Shown piece by piece: positions 52,188 through 60,997 of a stretch of DNA of 64,000 bases (positions are counted from its first letter, which is position 1; each line of letters opens with the position of its first letter). The stretch lies in NCBI GenBank assembly GCA_902801325.1, contig CADCHQ010000010.1, forward strand, positions 1-64,000. The letters are read 5' to 3'. A program made the position numbers and the translations under genes. The notes beneath the pieces were generated by a model. The model saw nothing but the letters and a program-made list of their open reading frames with translations. It searched no databases and had not been told where the DNA came from. Origin of the DNA: an uncultured Bacteroidales bacterium. Its GTDB lineage: Bacteria; Bacteroidota; Bacteroidia; Bacteroidales; Bacteroidaceae.

Positions 52188-52936
52188 GCAGGTATTTTAT
52201 AGAACTGAGTTACGACGGAACAAACTATCATGGGTGGCAGGTGCAACCAAATGGCGTGAGTGTGCAAGAGACATTGCAACAGGCCTTGTCGACTCTGCTC
52301 AGGCAAAATATCGAGATTGTTGGTGCTGGTCGTACGGATGCTGGCGTACATGCTAGCATGATGGTGGCCCACTTTGATGGTCCTGAAGAATTAGATTGCG
52401 CACAGCTCGTATATAAGTTGAATAAACTCTTGCCGCATGACATCGCTGTAAGGCGCGTCTATCAGGTGCCCGATGATATGCATGCCCGTTTTTCAGCCAT
52501 TTCGCGTACTTACCACTATTATATACATACCCGCAAATCGCCCTTCCTGTGTCATTATAGTTGGTTGGTTACCTTCCCTCTTGACTTCGAGAAAATGAAT
52601 GAGGCGGCAAACCGATTGCTTGACTTCGAGGACTTTACCAGTTTTTCAAAAGTAAATACAGATACAAAGACCAATATCTGTCACATTACGGAAGCCCAGT
52701 GGAAAGAAATTACTCCTTTGGAGGGGCAGGGGGGAGGTGCTTGGCGCTTTACCATCACTGCCAACCGTTTCCTTAGGAATATGGTCAGAGCCATTGTCGG
52801 CACTCTAATAGAAGTAGGTCGCGGACGCATGACTGTGGACGAGTTCTGTCAAGTCATCGAACAAAAGAACCGTTGTTCTGCAGGTGAAAGTGTACCGGGA
52901 CATGCACTGTTCCTTACAGAAGTGAAATATTCGTAA
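52184..52936 (+). CDS. truA: tRNA pseudouridine(38-40) synthase
   Basis: Enzyme of 250 aa that makes pseudouridine in the tRNA anticodon arm. The catalytic aspartate is Asp52 in [11 protein letters not shown]. Other blocks: [31 protein letters not shown] and the C-terminal [15 protein letters not shown]. Residues from about 176 (TPLEGQGGG) are encoded by a single forward palindromic arm at 52711-52738, in a loop before the ANRFLRNM strand. Coupled to the endonuclease gene by an ATGA overlap. Confidence 0.95.
   Translation: MSRYFIELSYDGTNYHGWQVQPNGVSVQETLQQALSTLLRQNIEIVGAGRTDAGVHASMMVAHFDGPEELDCAQLVYKLNKLLPHDIAVRRVYQVPDDMHARFSAISRTYHYYIHTRKSPFLCHYSWLVTFPLDFEKMNEAANRLLDFEDFTSFSKVNTDTKTNICHITEAQWKEITPLEGQGGGAWRFTITANRFLRNMVRAIVGTLIEVGRGRMTVDEFCQVIEQKNRCSAGESVPGHALFLTEVKYS
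52711..52738. repeat. Forward palindromic arm inside truA
   Basis: CTCCTTTGGAGGGGCAGGGG, read in frame as TPLEGQGGG. It closely matches the arm at 42605 in the methyltransferase gene. Confidence 0.7.
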
Positions 52937-53052
52937 TTCATAATTCATCATTCACAAATCCAAGACCTCACCGCTCTTCCCAAAGGGATGCTTGCGAAGA
53001 GAAACGGAGCAAGAAACTCATAATCTCACAACCTCATAACCTCACAACCCTC
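52935..53052. repeat. Spacer with 7- and 8-bp tandem repeats
   Basis: TAATTCA, TAATTCA, TCATTCA follow the truA stop. CTCATAAT, CTCACAAC, CTCATAAC, CTCACAAC precede the next start. No gene. Confidence 0.7.
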
Positions 53053-53053
53053 T

Positions 53054-53941
53054 ATGCATTGGCTCTTATTTGCATTCCTTAGTGCGGCTCTGCTGGGCTT
53101 CTACGACGTCTTTAAGAAGAAGGCGTTGCAAGAGAATGCCGTGTTGCCAGTCTTGTTCTTGAACACACTGTTCTGTTCACTCATATTCATTCCCGTTGCC
53201 TTCCGACCCGAAGTACCTTTTGGCGGATGGGAAGTGCAACGCTATATTGTGTTGAAGAGTGTCATCGTGCTGTCCTCATGGATTTGCGGATACTTTGGCA
53301 TGAAACATCTTCCCCTGACGATGGTTGGTCCCATTAATGCCACCCGACCTGTGATGGTGCTGTTAGGTGCCCTCCTTGTCTTTGGCGAACGCCTTAATCT
53401 GTATCAGTGGGTGGGTGTGTTGCTTGCCATAATTAGCTTCTACATGCTCAGTCGGTCGGGTAAGAAAGAAGGCATCGACTTCCGTCATAACCATTGGATT
53501 GCCCTAACCGTGATGTCAGCGGTGCTTGGGGCAGTGAGTGGATTGTACGACAAGTATTTGATGGCTCCTCTGGGAGCAGGTGGGGTAGGGCTGAATCGTA
53601 TGACGGTGCAAAGCTATTTCAGTTTCTATCAGTGTGCGATTATGGGCGTTATGGTGCTTCTGCTATGGTATCCCCAGCGTCGACGCCTGACTCCGTTTCA
53701 TTGGGCTTGGTCCATCCCTCTCATCAGCCTTTTCCTCAGTGTTGCCGACTTCGTCTATTTCTATTCCCTTAGCCTTGATGGCGCATTGATAAGTGTGGTA
53801 TCTATGGTTCGACGTAGTAGTGTGATGGTGAGTTTCCTAGTTGGAGCAATGGTCTTTCATGAGAAGAATCTTCGCTCGAAAGCCGTTGATCTGGCGTTAG
53901 TTATCCTTGGTATGATATTCCTTTATATAGGAACGAAATAG
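53054..53941 (+). CDS. EamA/DMT-family transporter
   Basis: Inner-membrane protein of 295 aa with ten predicted helices in two EamA halves (ALLGFYDVFKKKALQ at the start, GPINATRPVMVLLGALLVFGERLNLYQW closing the first half, VSMVRRSSVMVSFLVGAMVFHEKN in the second). DMT transporters usually export metabolites such as amino acids or nucleobases; the substrate is not known. The start lies directly at the end of a tandem-repeat spacer. Confidence 0.85.
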   Translation: MHWLLFAFLSAALLGFYDVFKKKALQENAVLPVLFLNTLFCSLIFIPVAFRPEVPFGGWEVQRYIVLKSVIVLSSWICGYFGMKHLPLTMVGPINATRPVMVLLGALLVFGERLNLYQWVGVLLAIISFYMLSRSGKKEGIDFRHNHWIALTVMSAVLGAVSGLYDKYLMAPLGAGGVGLNRMTVQSYFSFYQCAIMGVMVLLLWYPQRRRLTPFHWAWSIPLISLFLSVADFVYFYSLSLDGALISVVSMVRRSSVMVSFLVGAMVFHEKNLRSKAVDLALVILGMIFLYIGTK

Positions 53942-53955
53942 TATGGCTATAGTGC

Positions 53956-53999
53956 CAAATGTCAAGTGTCAAATGTCAAATGTTAAATGTCAAATGTAG
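53956..53999 (+). repeat. Heptamer array (AATGTCA)n before the DUF3256 gene
   Basis: Six tandem units of AATGTCA with single-base variants (AGTGTCA, AATGTTA) end five bases before the ATG at 54004. Confidence 0.8.
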
Positions 54000-54003
54000 G
54001 TAT

Positions 54004-54636
54004 ATGAGAAGGTCAATTATTCTTTTATTCATTCTTCTTTCTTCCTCCTTCACTCTTCACTCTCAAGGAATCTCCGATGTCTTCACATCCATGCCTGACA
54101 GCATATTCCCCTTGTTAACCTCGAAGAATCGCCACGATATGGTGGATTTCTATAAGAACAAGATGGAGGCGAAGGTGCGTAACCGACTTGGCGATTATGC
54201 GTTGCTGGATACACTTACGGAAGACTATCTTAAGTTGATACCTTCGAAATCAAGTACGATAGAGATGAAACTCATGGAGACTGACGACTCCGTGACGGTT
54301 GTATGCCTGATACAGACAGTGAAGGCACCTGTGCCGGACAGCAGTGTGAAGTTTTACGATAGCGAGTGGAGAAGGCTTCATTGGCTGGAGTTACCTATAG
54401 CGGAGACTGTCGACTTCTTCAACGAGATTCCTGATTCTGTGGCAGAGGAGATGAAGTTTGTGCAGAAGAGTATCGATGACCTGCGACTCATCGCCGTTTC
54501 GGTTAGCCCTGATGAACCCGTATTCACGATGCAGTTAGCCGTCGACGAACTGGCGAAAGACGAGAAGAAAATAGCCGAACGTCATTTGGTCTCAGTGCGT
54601 TATCGTTGGACGGGAAGGGATTTTGTTAAGGAATAA
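54004..54636 (+). CDS. DUF3256 family exported protein
   Basis: Protein of 210 aa with a signal peptide (RRSIILLFILLSSSFTLHSQG). The mature part (FTSMPDSIFPLLTSKNRHDMVDFYKNKM) matches the Bacteroidales DUF3256 family of unknown function. The ATG at 54004 is preferred; the frame from 53959 would translate the heptamer array. Part of the signal peptide (54028-54062) is itself written by five heptamers such as TTCACTC. Confidence 0.82.
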   Translation: MRRSIILLFILLSSSFTLHSQGISDVFTSMPDSIFPLLTSKNRHDMVDFYKNKMEAKVRNRLGDYALLDTLTEDYLKLIPSKSSTIEMKLMETDDSVTVVCLIQTVKAPVPDSSVKFYDSEWRRLHWLELPIAETVDFFNEIPDSVAEEMKFVQKSIDDLRLIAVSVSPDEPVFTMQLAVDELAKDEKKIAERHLVSVRYRWTGRDFVKE

Positions 54637-54702
54637 TTTGCCTAATCCGCAGAAAATTACTAATATTGTATCGTTATTTCTAATTCCTAATACTAAAAGA
54701 CT

Positions 54703-56283
54703 ATGTTAGACAAAGAACGCGGGTTGTATGTAGCCCATTGTGCAAATGGTCCATTGAGTATAATTGGTAAGATGGCAAACCGTCACGGCTTGGTAGCAGG
54801 TGCCACAGGTACGGGTAAGACCGTTACCTTGCAAGTGATTGCCGAAAGTTTCTGCCAGGCGGGTGTTCCCTGTTTCATGGCTGACATGAAAGGCGACCTG
54901 TCGGGTATCAGTCAGGTTGGTAAGTTGTCGGGTTTCATAGAGAAGCGTCTGCCCGAGTTCGGTATAGAGAACCCTGAGTTTCAGGCTTGTCCAGTACGTT
55001 TCTTCGACGTTTATGGCGAGCAAGGCCATCCCATGCGTGCCACCATCTCACAGATGGGACCGCTGTTGCTTTCGCGTCTGTTGGGATTGAATGAGACGCA
55101 GGACGGCGTGCTGAACATTACTTTCCGCATTGCCGACGAGCAAGGTCTCATCCTGACGGATATGAAGGACCTGCGTGCTATGCTCGACTTCGTGTCGAAG
55201 CATGCAAAGGAGTACACCACAAAGTATGGTAATATTTCCTCTGCCTCGGTTGGTGCCATCCAGCGTGCTTTGTTGCAGTTGGAGAACCAGGGTGCCGAGA
55301 AGTTCTTTGGCGAACCCTCTTTTGATATTTTCGACCTGATGCAGACTGAAGGCGGAAAGGGCGTGATGAATGTATTGGCCGCAGATAAACTGATGATGCA
55401 GCCCAAACTTTATTCCACCTTCCTGCTGTGGCTTTTGAGTGACCTTTACTCTAAACTTCCCGAAGTAGGCGACCTTGAGTATCCCAAACTCATCTTCTTC
55501 TTCGATGAGGCTCACATGCTCTTCGAAGATACCTCAAAGGCGTTGACCGACAAGATAGAACAAGTTATTCGTCTGATTCGTTCGAAGGGCGTGGGTATCT
55601 ATTTCATTACCCAAAGTCCTACGGATATCCCCGAGAACATTCTCGGTCAGTTAGGTAACCGCGTACAGCATGCCTTGCGTGCCTACACGCCGAAGGACCA
55701 GCGTGCTGTGAAGACTGCTGCTGATACTTTCCGCGCCAATCCTGCATTTAAGACCGATGAAGCTATCATGAATCTGGAGACTGGTGAGGCTTTGGTTAGT
55801 TTCCTCGACGAGAAGGGTGCTCCCAATATCGTGGAACGTGCCAAGATTTTGTTCCCCTTGAGCCAGATAGGTGCTATTACCGAGGGACAGCGTAACGACA
55901 TCATCCGTCAGTCGCGCATCTACGGCAAGTATGATACGCCTGTTGACAACGAGAGTGCTTTCGAGCAGTTGCAACAGATGGAGCAGGAGATGGCTGAGAA
56001 GGAGGCTGAGGAACAAATGGCTCCTGAGAAGGAAGAAAAGGCTGCCAAGGCAGAGAAGAAAAAGCCAGGCATCGTTTCAAAGATTGTGAAGGCTGTCGTT
56101 ACTGCCATCACGGGAACTCTGGCTACTGTGCTTGGTACGATGGTGTCGGATGCCATTACGGGTAAGAAGACCAAGTCGAAGACTTCGACAACGGGTCGTG
56201 TTGCCAAGAATGCCACATCTGCAGCAACGAGAACCATCACTCGTGAACTCACTCGCGACATCTTGGGCAACCTCACAAAATAA
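54703..56283 (+). CDS. HerA-like ATPase (DUF853 helicase family)
   Basis: Cytoplasmic AAA+-type ATPase of 526 aa. Walker A is GATGTGKT (33-40), Walker B is [11 protein letters not shown], and the arginine-finger/sensor region [32 protein letters not shown] is conserved. The C-terminal 120 residues are rich in Glu, Lys and Ala, with an amphipathic coiled-coil stretch ([27 protein letters not shown] in parts). Relatives are called HerA-HAS-barrel or DUF853 helicases; the cellular role is unclear, possibly DNA repair or translocation. No NurA nuclease is nearby. Confidence 0.88.
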   Translation: MLDKERGLYVAHCANGPLSIIGKMANRHGLVAGATGTGKTVTLQVIAESFCQAGVPCFMADMKGDLSGISQVGKLSGFIEKRLPEFGIENPEFQACPVRFFDVYGEQGHPMRATISQMGPLLLSRLLGLNETQDGVLNITFRIADEQGLILTDMKDLRAMLDFVSKHAKEYTTKYGNISSASVGAIQRALLQLENQGAEKFFGEPSFDIFDLMQTEGGKGVMNVLAADKLMMQPKLYSTFLLWLLSDLYSKLPEVGDLEYPKLIFFFDEAHMLFEDTSKALTDKIEQVIRLIRSKGVGIYFITQSPTDIPENILGQLGNRVQHALRAYTPKDQRAVKTAADTFRANPAFKTDEAIMNLETGEALVSFLDEKGAPNIVERAKILFPLSQIGAITEGQRNDIIRQSRIYGKYDTPVDNESAFEQLQQMEQEMAEKEAEEQMAPEKEEKAAKAEKKKPGIVSKIVKAVVTAITGTLATVLGTMVSDAITGKKTKSKTSTTGRVAKNATSAATRTITRELTRDILGNLTK

Positions 56284-56390
56284 GGCCTAGGTTCGAGCCT
56301 TATCGAATATAGGCTCGAGTCTCATCGAACATAGGTTCGAGACACCTCGAATATAGGTTCAACATCGATAAGACTTAGGTTCGTAAACAA
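56284..56390. repeat. 22-bp tandem repeats after the HerA-like gene
   Basis: Five units of 22 bp such as CATAGGTTCGAGACACCTCGAA begin at the stop codon. Unit junctions form small palindromes (TCGAAC-ATAG-GTTCGA). Confidence 0.82.
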
Positions 56391-56395
56391 TAAGA

Positions 56396-56429
56396 CGGCG
56401 ACTCACTCGAATGTGGGTCGCCGCCTTTT
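56396..56429 (+). terminator. Terminator after the HerA-like gene
   Basis: Stem CGGCGACTCAC facing GTGGGTCGCCG, loop TCGAAT, then CCTTTT. Confidence 0.8.
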
Positions 56430-56452
56430 ATGTCTTTATCCGAAGAACGTCA

Positions 56453-57388
56453 TTACCAAAGCGAGAGTACGAGGTTAGCCTCGACCTTTTTCTCTATCTC
56501 ATCGGGAAGGTTACAGAAGAAGTCGATGCCTGTAAGGTCTTCCAGTCGGTCGATGGTGACAGCATAGTTTTTATATTGTGTATCGGTATTTCCTTTATGT
56601 GCCATCCAAAAACCGATAGCGGCATAGCCTCCCTGGGAAGAGTCCTTGCTTGACTTACGTAAAACTGCCATGTAGAAATAATTTGGGCAAACTAATTTCT
56701 GACCTCGTCCTTTAACCCAAGTGTAGTTAGCACGATCTATAGTTCCTCCCTTTACCACATACAAAGTATCACAAAAGTAATTACTTTTTTTAATGTCAAA
56801 TTTGCAGTACTTGTCACGTAGTACTTTGTTTTCAATTTGCCACCAAACTCCCTGTGTATTGAATTCATATAATTGGGGGTGCATGTTGCTATAATAGAAA
56901 GTTTGTTGGTTGGCAGCAGTGGAGTTGACGCGATCTTCGCTCGCAATGATGTGTCCACGGGTGTAACCATTACCAGTGTGATCAATCTCGTATGTTTGAT
57001 ATGATTGAGGTATTAGTGGGTCTGCTGACCAAGCATCGGTGCGAGAAACTTTTTTGAAGGAGTTACTTGCATCCCAGCGGAATGCCGACCAACGCTGAGC
57101 CTTCAAGGTGCAGTCGTACTCCATGCAATAGTTGATGCCGAAGTCCGTTGTCGTATGCACGATAAAGAGATTATTATCGCCAGCTTTGTTCAGTTGGGGA
57201 ATCTCCAATCGGCATGCGGCCTTGTGCACATCGGTGACGTTAGGCCTTTCGGTGACACTGGCAAAGATGCGTGTGGCATTGCTGTTGGTGTTATCACCTT
57301 GATAGGAAGGTCCTGCCTCGGGATTATCGTCATTACAAGCCGAAAAACCGATGGCGAGTAATAGTGCGAAGATGTGGTAACGTTTCAT
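56453..57388 (-). CDS. DNA/RNA non-specific endonuclease (NUC type) lipoprotein
   Basis: Lipoprotein nuclease of 311 aa with lipobox FSACN at Cys18. The ATG at 57388 is preferred over 57409, because it gives the normal lysine-arginine start of the signal peptide. The beta-beta-alpha-metal active site reads GYTRGHIIASEDR (family form DRGHL/M-A) and is followed by FYYSNMHPQL. The mature start is Asn/Ser/Thr-rich. It probably degrades nucleic acids at the cell surface, beside the receptor operon on the same strand. Confidence 0.88.
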   Translation of the reverse strand: MKRYHIFALLLAIGFSACNDDNPEAGPSYQGDNTNSNATRIFASVTERPNVTDVHKAACRLEIPQLNKAGDNNLFIVHTTTDFGINYCMEYDCTLKAQRWSAFRWDASNSFKKVSRTDAWSADPLIPQSYQTYEIDHTGNGYTRGHIIASEDRVNSTAANQQTFYYSNMHPQLYEFNTQGVWWQIENKVLRDKYCKFDIKKSNYFCDTLYVVKGGTIDRANYTWVKGRGQKLVCPNYFYMAVLRKSSKDSSQGGYAAIGFWMAHKGNTDTQYKNYAVTIDRLEDLTGIDFFCNLPDEIEKKVEANLVLSLW

Positions 57389-57404
57389 AGTCGGATAAGG
57401 TAAA

Positions 57405-57444
57405 AACAAAAGAGACGTAGACCTTTGTGCTTTGTCTACGTCTC
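57405..57444 (-). terminator. Terminator after rpmE2
   Basis: An 11-bp stem (GAGACGTAGAC facing GTCTACGTCTC, 57412-57444) is followed on the minus strand by TTTTGTTTTT. Confidence 0.8.
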
Positions 57445-57483
57445 CCTCTAAATGTTTCTTTGAATTAGTGCGAAGGCGCGCAA

Positions 57484-57735
57484 TTACTTGCGGCTCTTTG
57501 CATAGCGGCTCATGAACTTGTCTACGCGACCTGCGGTGTCAACGAGCTTAGACTTACCAGTGTAGAAGGGGTGAGAGGTGTTGGAGATTTCCAACTTGAT
57601 GAGGGGATAAGTCTCACCTTCGAACTCAATGGTCTCGCTAGTCTTGCAAGTAGAGCGGCTGAGGAACATATCGCCGTTACTCATGTCCTTGAACACTACA
57701 GGGCGATAGTTTGCGGGATGAAGATCCTTTTTCAT
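57484..57735 (-). CDS. rpmE2: 50S ribosomal protein L31 type B
   Basis: Ribosomal protein of 83 aa. Type B is indicated by [22 protein letters not shown] and [20 protein letters not shown], and by the lack of the four zinc cysteines of type A (only one Cys). Monocistronic, with a matched promoter and terminator, placed between the nuclease and receptor genes. Confidence 0.97.
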   Translation of the reverse strand: MKKDLHPANYRPVVFKDMSNGDMFLSRSTCKTSETIEFEGETYPLIKLEISNTSHPFYTGKSKLVDTAGRVDKFMSRYAKSRK

Positions 57736-57820
57736 TTCTTTATCTTTTTATTTGTTCTTAAACGTTTAAGTTTGAATAGAGTTGGTAACACAGCCACCCA
57801 TGGGCTCACTATTCGGACTG

Positions 57821-57852
57821 CAAAATTAGTGCAAATCGAGCGAATAACCAAA
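57821..57852 (-). promoter_or_regulatory. Promoter of rpmE2
   Basis: On the minus strand TTTG (57849-57852), 20 bases, then TAATTTTG (57821-57828). A second weaker candidate (TTTG 57934-57937, TACCTCTG 57906-57913) lies upstream. The remaining spacer to 58049 holds nothing recognisable. Confidence 0.7.
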
Positions 57853-58049
57853 TTTTTGTTTGAGTTTTTCCGAAATGTAGCCTAATTTCGACTTTTTTTA
57901 ATGGTCAGAGGTACGAATAAGCGAACAAAATACCAAATATATTTGAATATTTTTGAGCGAAAGTACCTAAGAACGTAGTTCAGAGGCGCAAAATAATTCA
58001 CAAATCACCCTTAATAATCCTTATTATTCATTGGATGCTTAAATGGCAT

Positions 58050-58083
58050 AAAAAAAGCCCTGCAACAATCGTGCTGCAGGACT
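58050..58083 (-). terminator. Terminator of the receptor operon
   Basis: On the minus strand AGTCCTGCA facing TGCAGGGCT, followed by TTTTTTT. It lies 23 bases after the stop codon at 58106. Confidence 0.88.
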
Positions 58084-58105
58084 TTGGAAATTAGGTTGGA
58101 TTCGC

Positions 58106-60055
58106 TTATTCGGCGAACTTGATGGCAATAGATTCGATGCGGATTTGCGAAGCGGCACCGGTGGAACCGTCGTTGTTCGAAATCTTCACCGTCTTCGAGT
58201 TGATGCCACTAATGGTGATAGTGGGATCGGAAACACTTACGCTTCCGGGTTCAGCACCAACGTTGCCGTTAGCCACACTACCAGAGGTGCAGGTGAGGAC
58301 GATAGATGCAATGTTCTTACCAGCGCTGATGGTCAGTGAGTTCTTCGGATACATACGCAGGTTGCTACCATTGTCGAAGTACTTGGGCGTGTTCTGATTG
58401 CCGCCACCGTCTGCAGTAAAGGTAACTCCGTTGACTGTTACTGTTGTCCAAGACGTGTTGTTGGTCAGACCCATACCGGAAGCTGCAATGGTAACATCAC
58501 CTTCGGGCGTGTCGCCACCACCTCCGCTGCCACCATCATCGCCACCACCTTCGAGAATCTCGACAGTGGCATTCTTGATTTCAGGTGTAACCTTGCCGTC
58601 CTTGACATACTTCATGAGGTTACCTGTAATCTTAACCTTCATGCCAGCCTTGAATTCGCTAACGCCTGATGGTACATTTGCATAGTATGCCTCGAACACC
58701 TTACCACCATCCTTGGTGTCGGCCATCCAGAAACTCTGCTGAGGTGTACCAGTCTTTGTGCTAACTGCACCTAAAACTTCAGTGATGTAACCCGTAACAG
58801 AGTATGTCTCTGCTGATGTTGCTCCGTCTTCCAAAGCATTGGTCAGGTCAACAGCCTGAGCACATGTGACGTCTGTGCCTGTTGGAGTGGGCGTGTCGCC
58901 ACCACCATCTTCAAGGATTTCTACAGTAGCATTCTTGATTTCGGGTGTAACCTTGCCATCCTTGACATACTTCATGAGGTTACCTGTAATCTTAACCTTC
59001 ATGCCAGCCTTGAACTCGCTAACACCTGTTGGCACATTTGCATAGTATGCCTCGAATACCTTGCCGCCATCCTTGGTGTCGGCCATCCAGAAACTCTGCT
59101 GAGGTGTACCAGTCTTTGTGCTAACAGCGCCTAAAACTTCTGTGATATAACCAGTTACGGTGTAAACCTCGCTGGAGGTAGCACCATCTTCGAGTGCATT
59201 GGTCAGGTCGACTGCTTGAGCACAAGTAACTTCAGTTCCAGCTGGTGTGGGAGTGTCACCACCGTCCTCAAGAATCTCAACGGCAGCATTCTTGATTTCA
59301 GGAGTAACTTTACCATCCTTGACGTACTTCATGAGACTACCTGTAATCTTAACCTTCATGCCAACCTTGAATGCATCGACGCCAGCAGGCAGGTTGGCCC
59401 AGTAAGCCTCAAATACCTTACCGCCACCCTTTTCGTCGGCCATCCAGAAGGTTTGCTGATTCTTGCTGGGAGAACCTACGACTTCTGTGATGTAACCCGT
59501 AACGGTATATACCTCAGCAGATGTTGCTCCGTCTTCCAAGGCATTGGTCAGGTCAACAGCCTCGGCGCAGGTAACTTCAATGCCAGCAGGTGTATCACCT
59601 CCACCTTCAAGGATTTCTACGGTAGGATTCTTCATTTCAGCAGTAACCTTGCCGGTGTTGGCATTGACATACTTTGTAAGTTTTCCAGTAACCTTAACCT
59701 TAGTACCGGCCTTGAATGCAGTAACGCCTTCGGGCAAGTTGGCCCAGTAGGCTTCAAAGATTCTGCCACCATTTTGTGTGTCGGCCATCCAGAAGGTCTG
59801 TTGGTTTCTGCTAACCTCACCAACGACTTCTGTAATGTAACCAGTAACGCTGTAAACCTCAGTGGAGGTATCCCCATCACCGAGTGCATTGGTTAGTTCA
59901 ACTGCTTCTGCGCAGGTGGTTTCAATAGCTTCGATAGGTTCGGGAGTGGCGCCACCTCCGCCAGGGATTTCGTAAGGTGCAGGTACGTCCTCGCAGCTCG
60001 ACAGGGCAAATACGCCAATAGCTGCGAACAATAGGGGTTTCCAAAACTTTTTCAT
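58106..60055 (-). CDS. Lipoprotein with four tandem OB-fold-like (DUF6359) repeats
   Basis: Lipoprotein of 649 aa (lipobox ALSSCED). After a Gly/Pro linker there are four repeats of about 110 aa at roughly 46-151, 161-268, 276-385 and 395-505. Each begins TCAEAVDLTNAL, continues VTGYITEVLG and QQSFWMAD, and ends VEIL; they match the OB-fold/DUF6359 type seen in Bacteroidetes surface proteins. A C-terminal beta-sandwich-like domain (TIAASGMGLTNNTSWTT to the end) follows. The third and fourth repeats are almost identical in DNA as well. Last gene of the receptor operon; a ligand-binding role is inferred. Confidence 0.82.
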   Translation of the reverse strand: MKKFWKPLLFAAIGVFALSSCEDVPAPYEIPGGGGATPEPIEAIETTCAEAVELTNALGDGDTSTEVYSVTGYITEVVGEVSRNQQTFWMADTQNGGRIFEAYWANLPEGVTAFKAGTKVKVTGKLTKYVNANTGKVTAEMKNPTVEILEGGGDTPAGIEVTCAEAVDLTNALEDGATSAEVYTVTGYITEVVGSPSKNQQTFWMADEKGGGKVFEAYWANLPAGVDAFKVGMKVKITGSLMKYVKDGKVTPEIKNAAVEILEDGGDTPTPAGTEVTCAQAVDLTNALEDGATSSEVYTVTGYITEVLGAVSTKTGTPQQSFWMADTKDGGKVFEAYYANVPTGVSEFKAGMKVKITGNLMKYVKDGKVTPEIKNATVEILEDGGGDTPTPTGTDVTCAQAVDLTNALEDGATSAETYSVTGYITEVLGAVSTKTGTPQQSFWMADTKDGGKVFEAYYANVPSGVSEFKAGMKVKITGNLMKYVKDGKVTPEIKNATVEILEGGGDDGGSGGGGDTPEGDVTIAASGMGLTNNTSWTTVTVNGVTFTADGGGNQNTPKYFDNGSNLRMYPKNSLTISAGKNIASIVLTCTSGSVANGNVGAEPGSVSVSDPTITISGINSKTVKISNNDGSTGAASQIRIESIAIKFAE

Positions 60056-60066
60056 AGTCGTATAAT

Positions 60067-60094
60067 TTTTATCTTTTAACTTTTATCTTTTATC
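60067..60094 (-). repeat. Heptamer array between the two lipoprotein genes
   Basis: Four units (TTTTATC, TTTTAAC, TTTTATC, TTTTATC on the plus strand) end one base from the stop codon of the upstream gene. A similar CAATATT array at 60971-61000 overlaps the receptor stop codon. Confidence 0.8.
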
Positions 60095-60095
60095 T

Positions 60096-60956
60096 CTACT
60101 GCACGACTTCGATATCGTTGATATCACGAATGACGAGCTCCCAAGCATTGTTGTATCGCTTCCAGATACCTGTGAGGTTCATCTTTCCTGTAGGAATGGG
60201 AGTGTTGGCGAAGTCGGCGTAAGTGCTGGTGTAAACCATGTACTTCGATGTACTGCTGTATGGACTCTCGACAAAGTATTTCGAGACGCTTGTCCCGCTT
60301 CCTGCATCACTCTTCGAAGCCCAGGTAACAGTGCCGTCAGCGCCCTTAATGCTTATGTTCTTGATTGTCATCAACTTGCCGCAGTCGGCAGCAAGGTCAC
60401 GTTCGCTGGTAAACTCTATGGGAACTACCAACTCAGGCTTGGCTTTACCCAAAAGTTTGAAATGACTCTGCCAAACATTGTTTGGCATACGGCTGACGTA
60501 GGCATCACTTGTTGCATCCTTGGCATAGGGCGTGCCTATCTGAGGTTGCAATCCGTAACCGCCGATGTAGAGTCCCTTCAGGTCAATCAGGATTTCCTGT
60601 CCTACAGGCAGGTAGGCGAAGAGGTCGCTGCCGGTAATGGCGATGATGAGTGCGTCGCCACTCTTGTCCTCTTGCACAGCAATGGAGTTGTAGAGGTTGC
60701 CCTGAACGTCGTTACCTGTCACGCGGACACGCAACTTGCAGTCTTCTGTGATTTCTGAGGTTGTGTAGTTATCGGCATACTTGGGATACTTGGCCTTGAG
60801 CTCTGCAATAGTTATAATGTTGTCCTCAGTCAGTTGGTTGTTGCCATAAGGCGCACCATCCGAGAAGTCGGGAGCATCCCAGTCACCGTCCTGACAAGAA
60901 ACACAGAGTGCGAAGAGCAGGCAGAGGCCACAGAGATATTTTATGTACTTTTCCAT
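60096..60956 (-). CDS. DUF5689 domain lipoprotein
   Basis: Lipoprotein of 286 aa (lipobox ALCVSCQD). The ATG at 60956 is chosen because it gives a normal signal peptide (EKYIKYLCGLCLLFAL). DUF5689 starts at TIAELKAKYP and has the OB-fold-like core VRVTGNDVQGNLYNSIAVQEDKSGDALII. Such proteins often accompany TonB receptors in Bacteroidetes and are thought to be surface ligand-binding partners. It lies between the receptor and the OB-repeat lipoprotein. Confidence 0.82.
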   Translation of the reverse strand: MEKYIKYLCGLCLLFALCVSCQDGDWDAPDFSDGAPYGNNQLTEDNIITIAELKAKYPKYADNYTTSEITEDCKLRVRVTGNDVQGNLYNSIAVQEDKSGDALIIAITGSDLFAYLPVGQEILIDLKGLYIGGYGLQPQIGTPYAKDATSDAYVSRMPNNVWQSHFKLLGKAKPELVVPIEFTSERDLAADCGKLMTIKNISIKGADGTVTWASKSDAGSGTSVSKYFVESPYSSTSKYMVYTSTYADFANTPIPTGKMNLTGIWKRYNNAWELVIRDINDIEVVQ

Positions 60957-60997
60957 AATATTATCCTTTATCAATATTACAATATTCAATATTCAAT

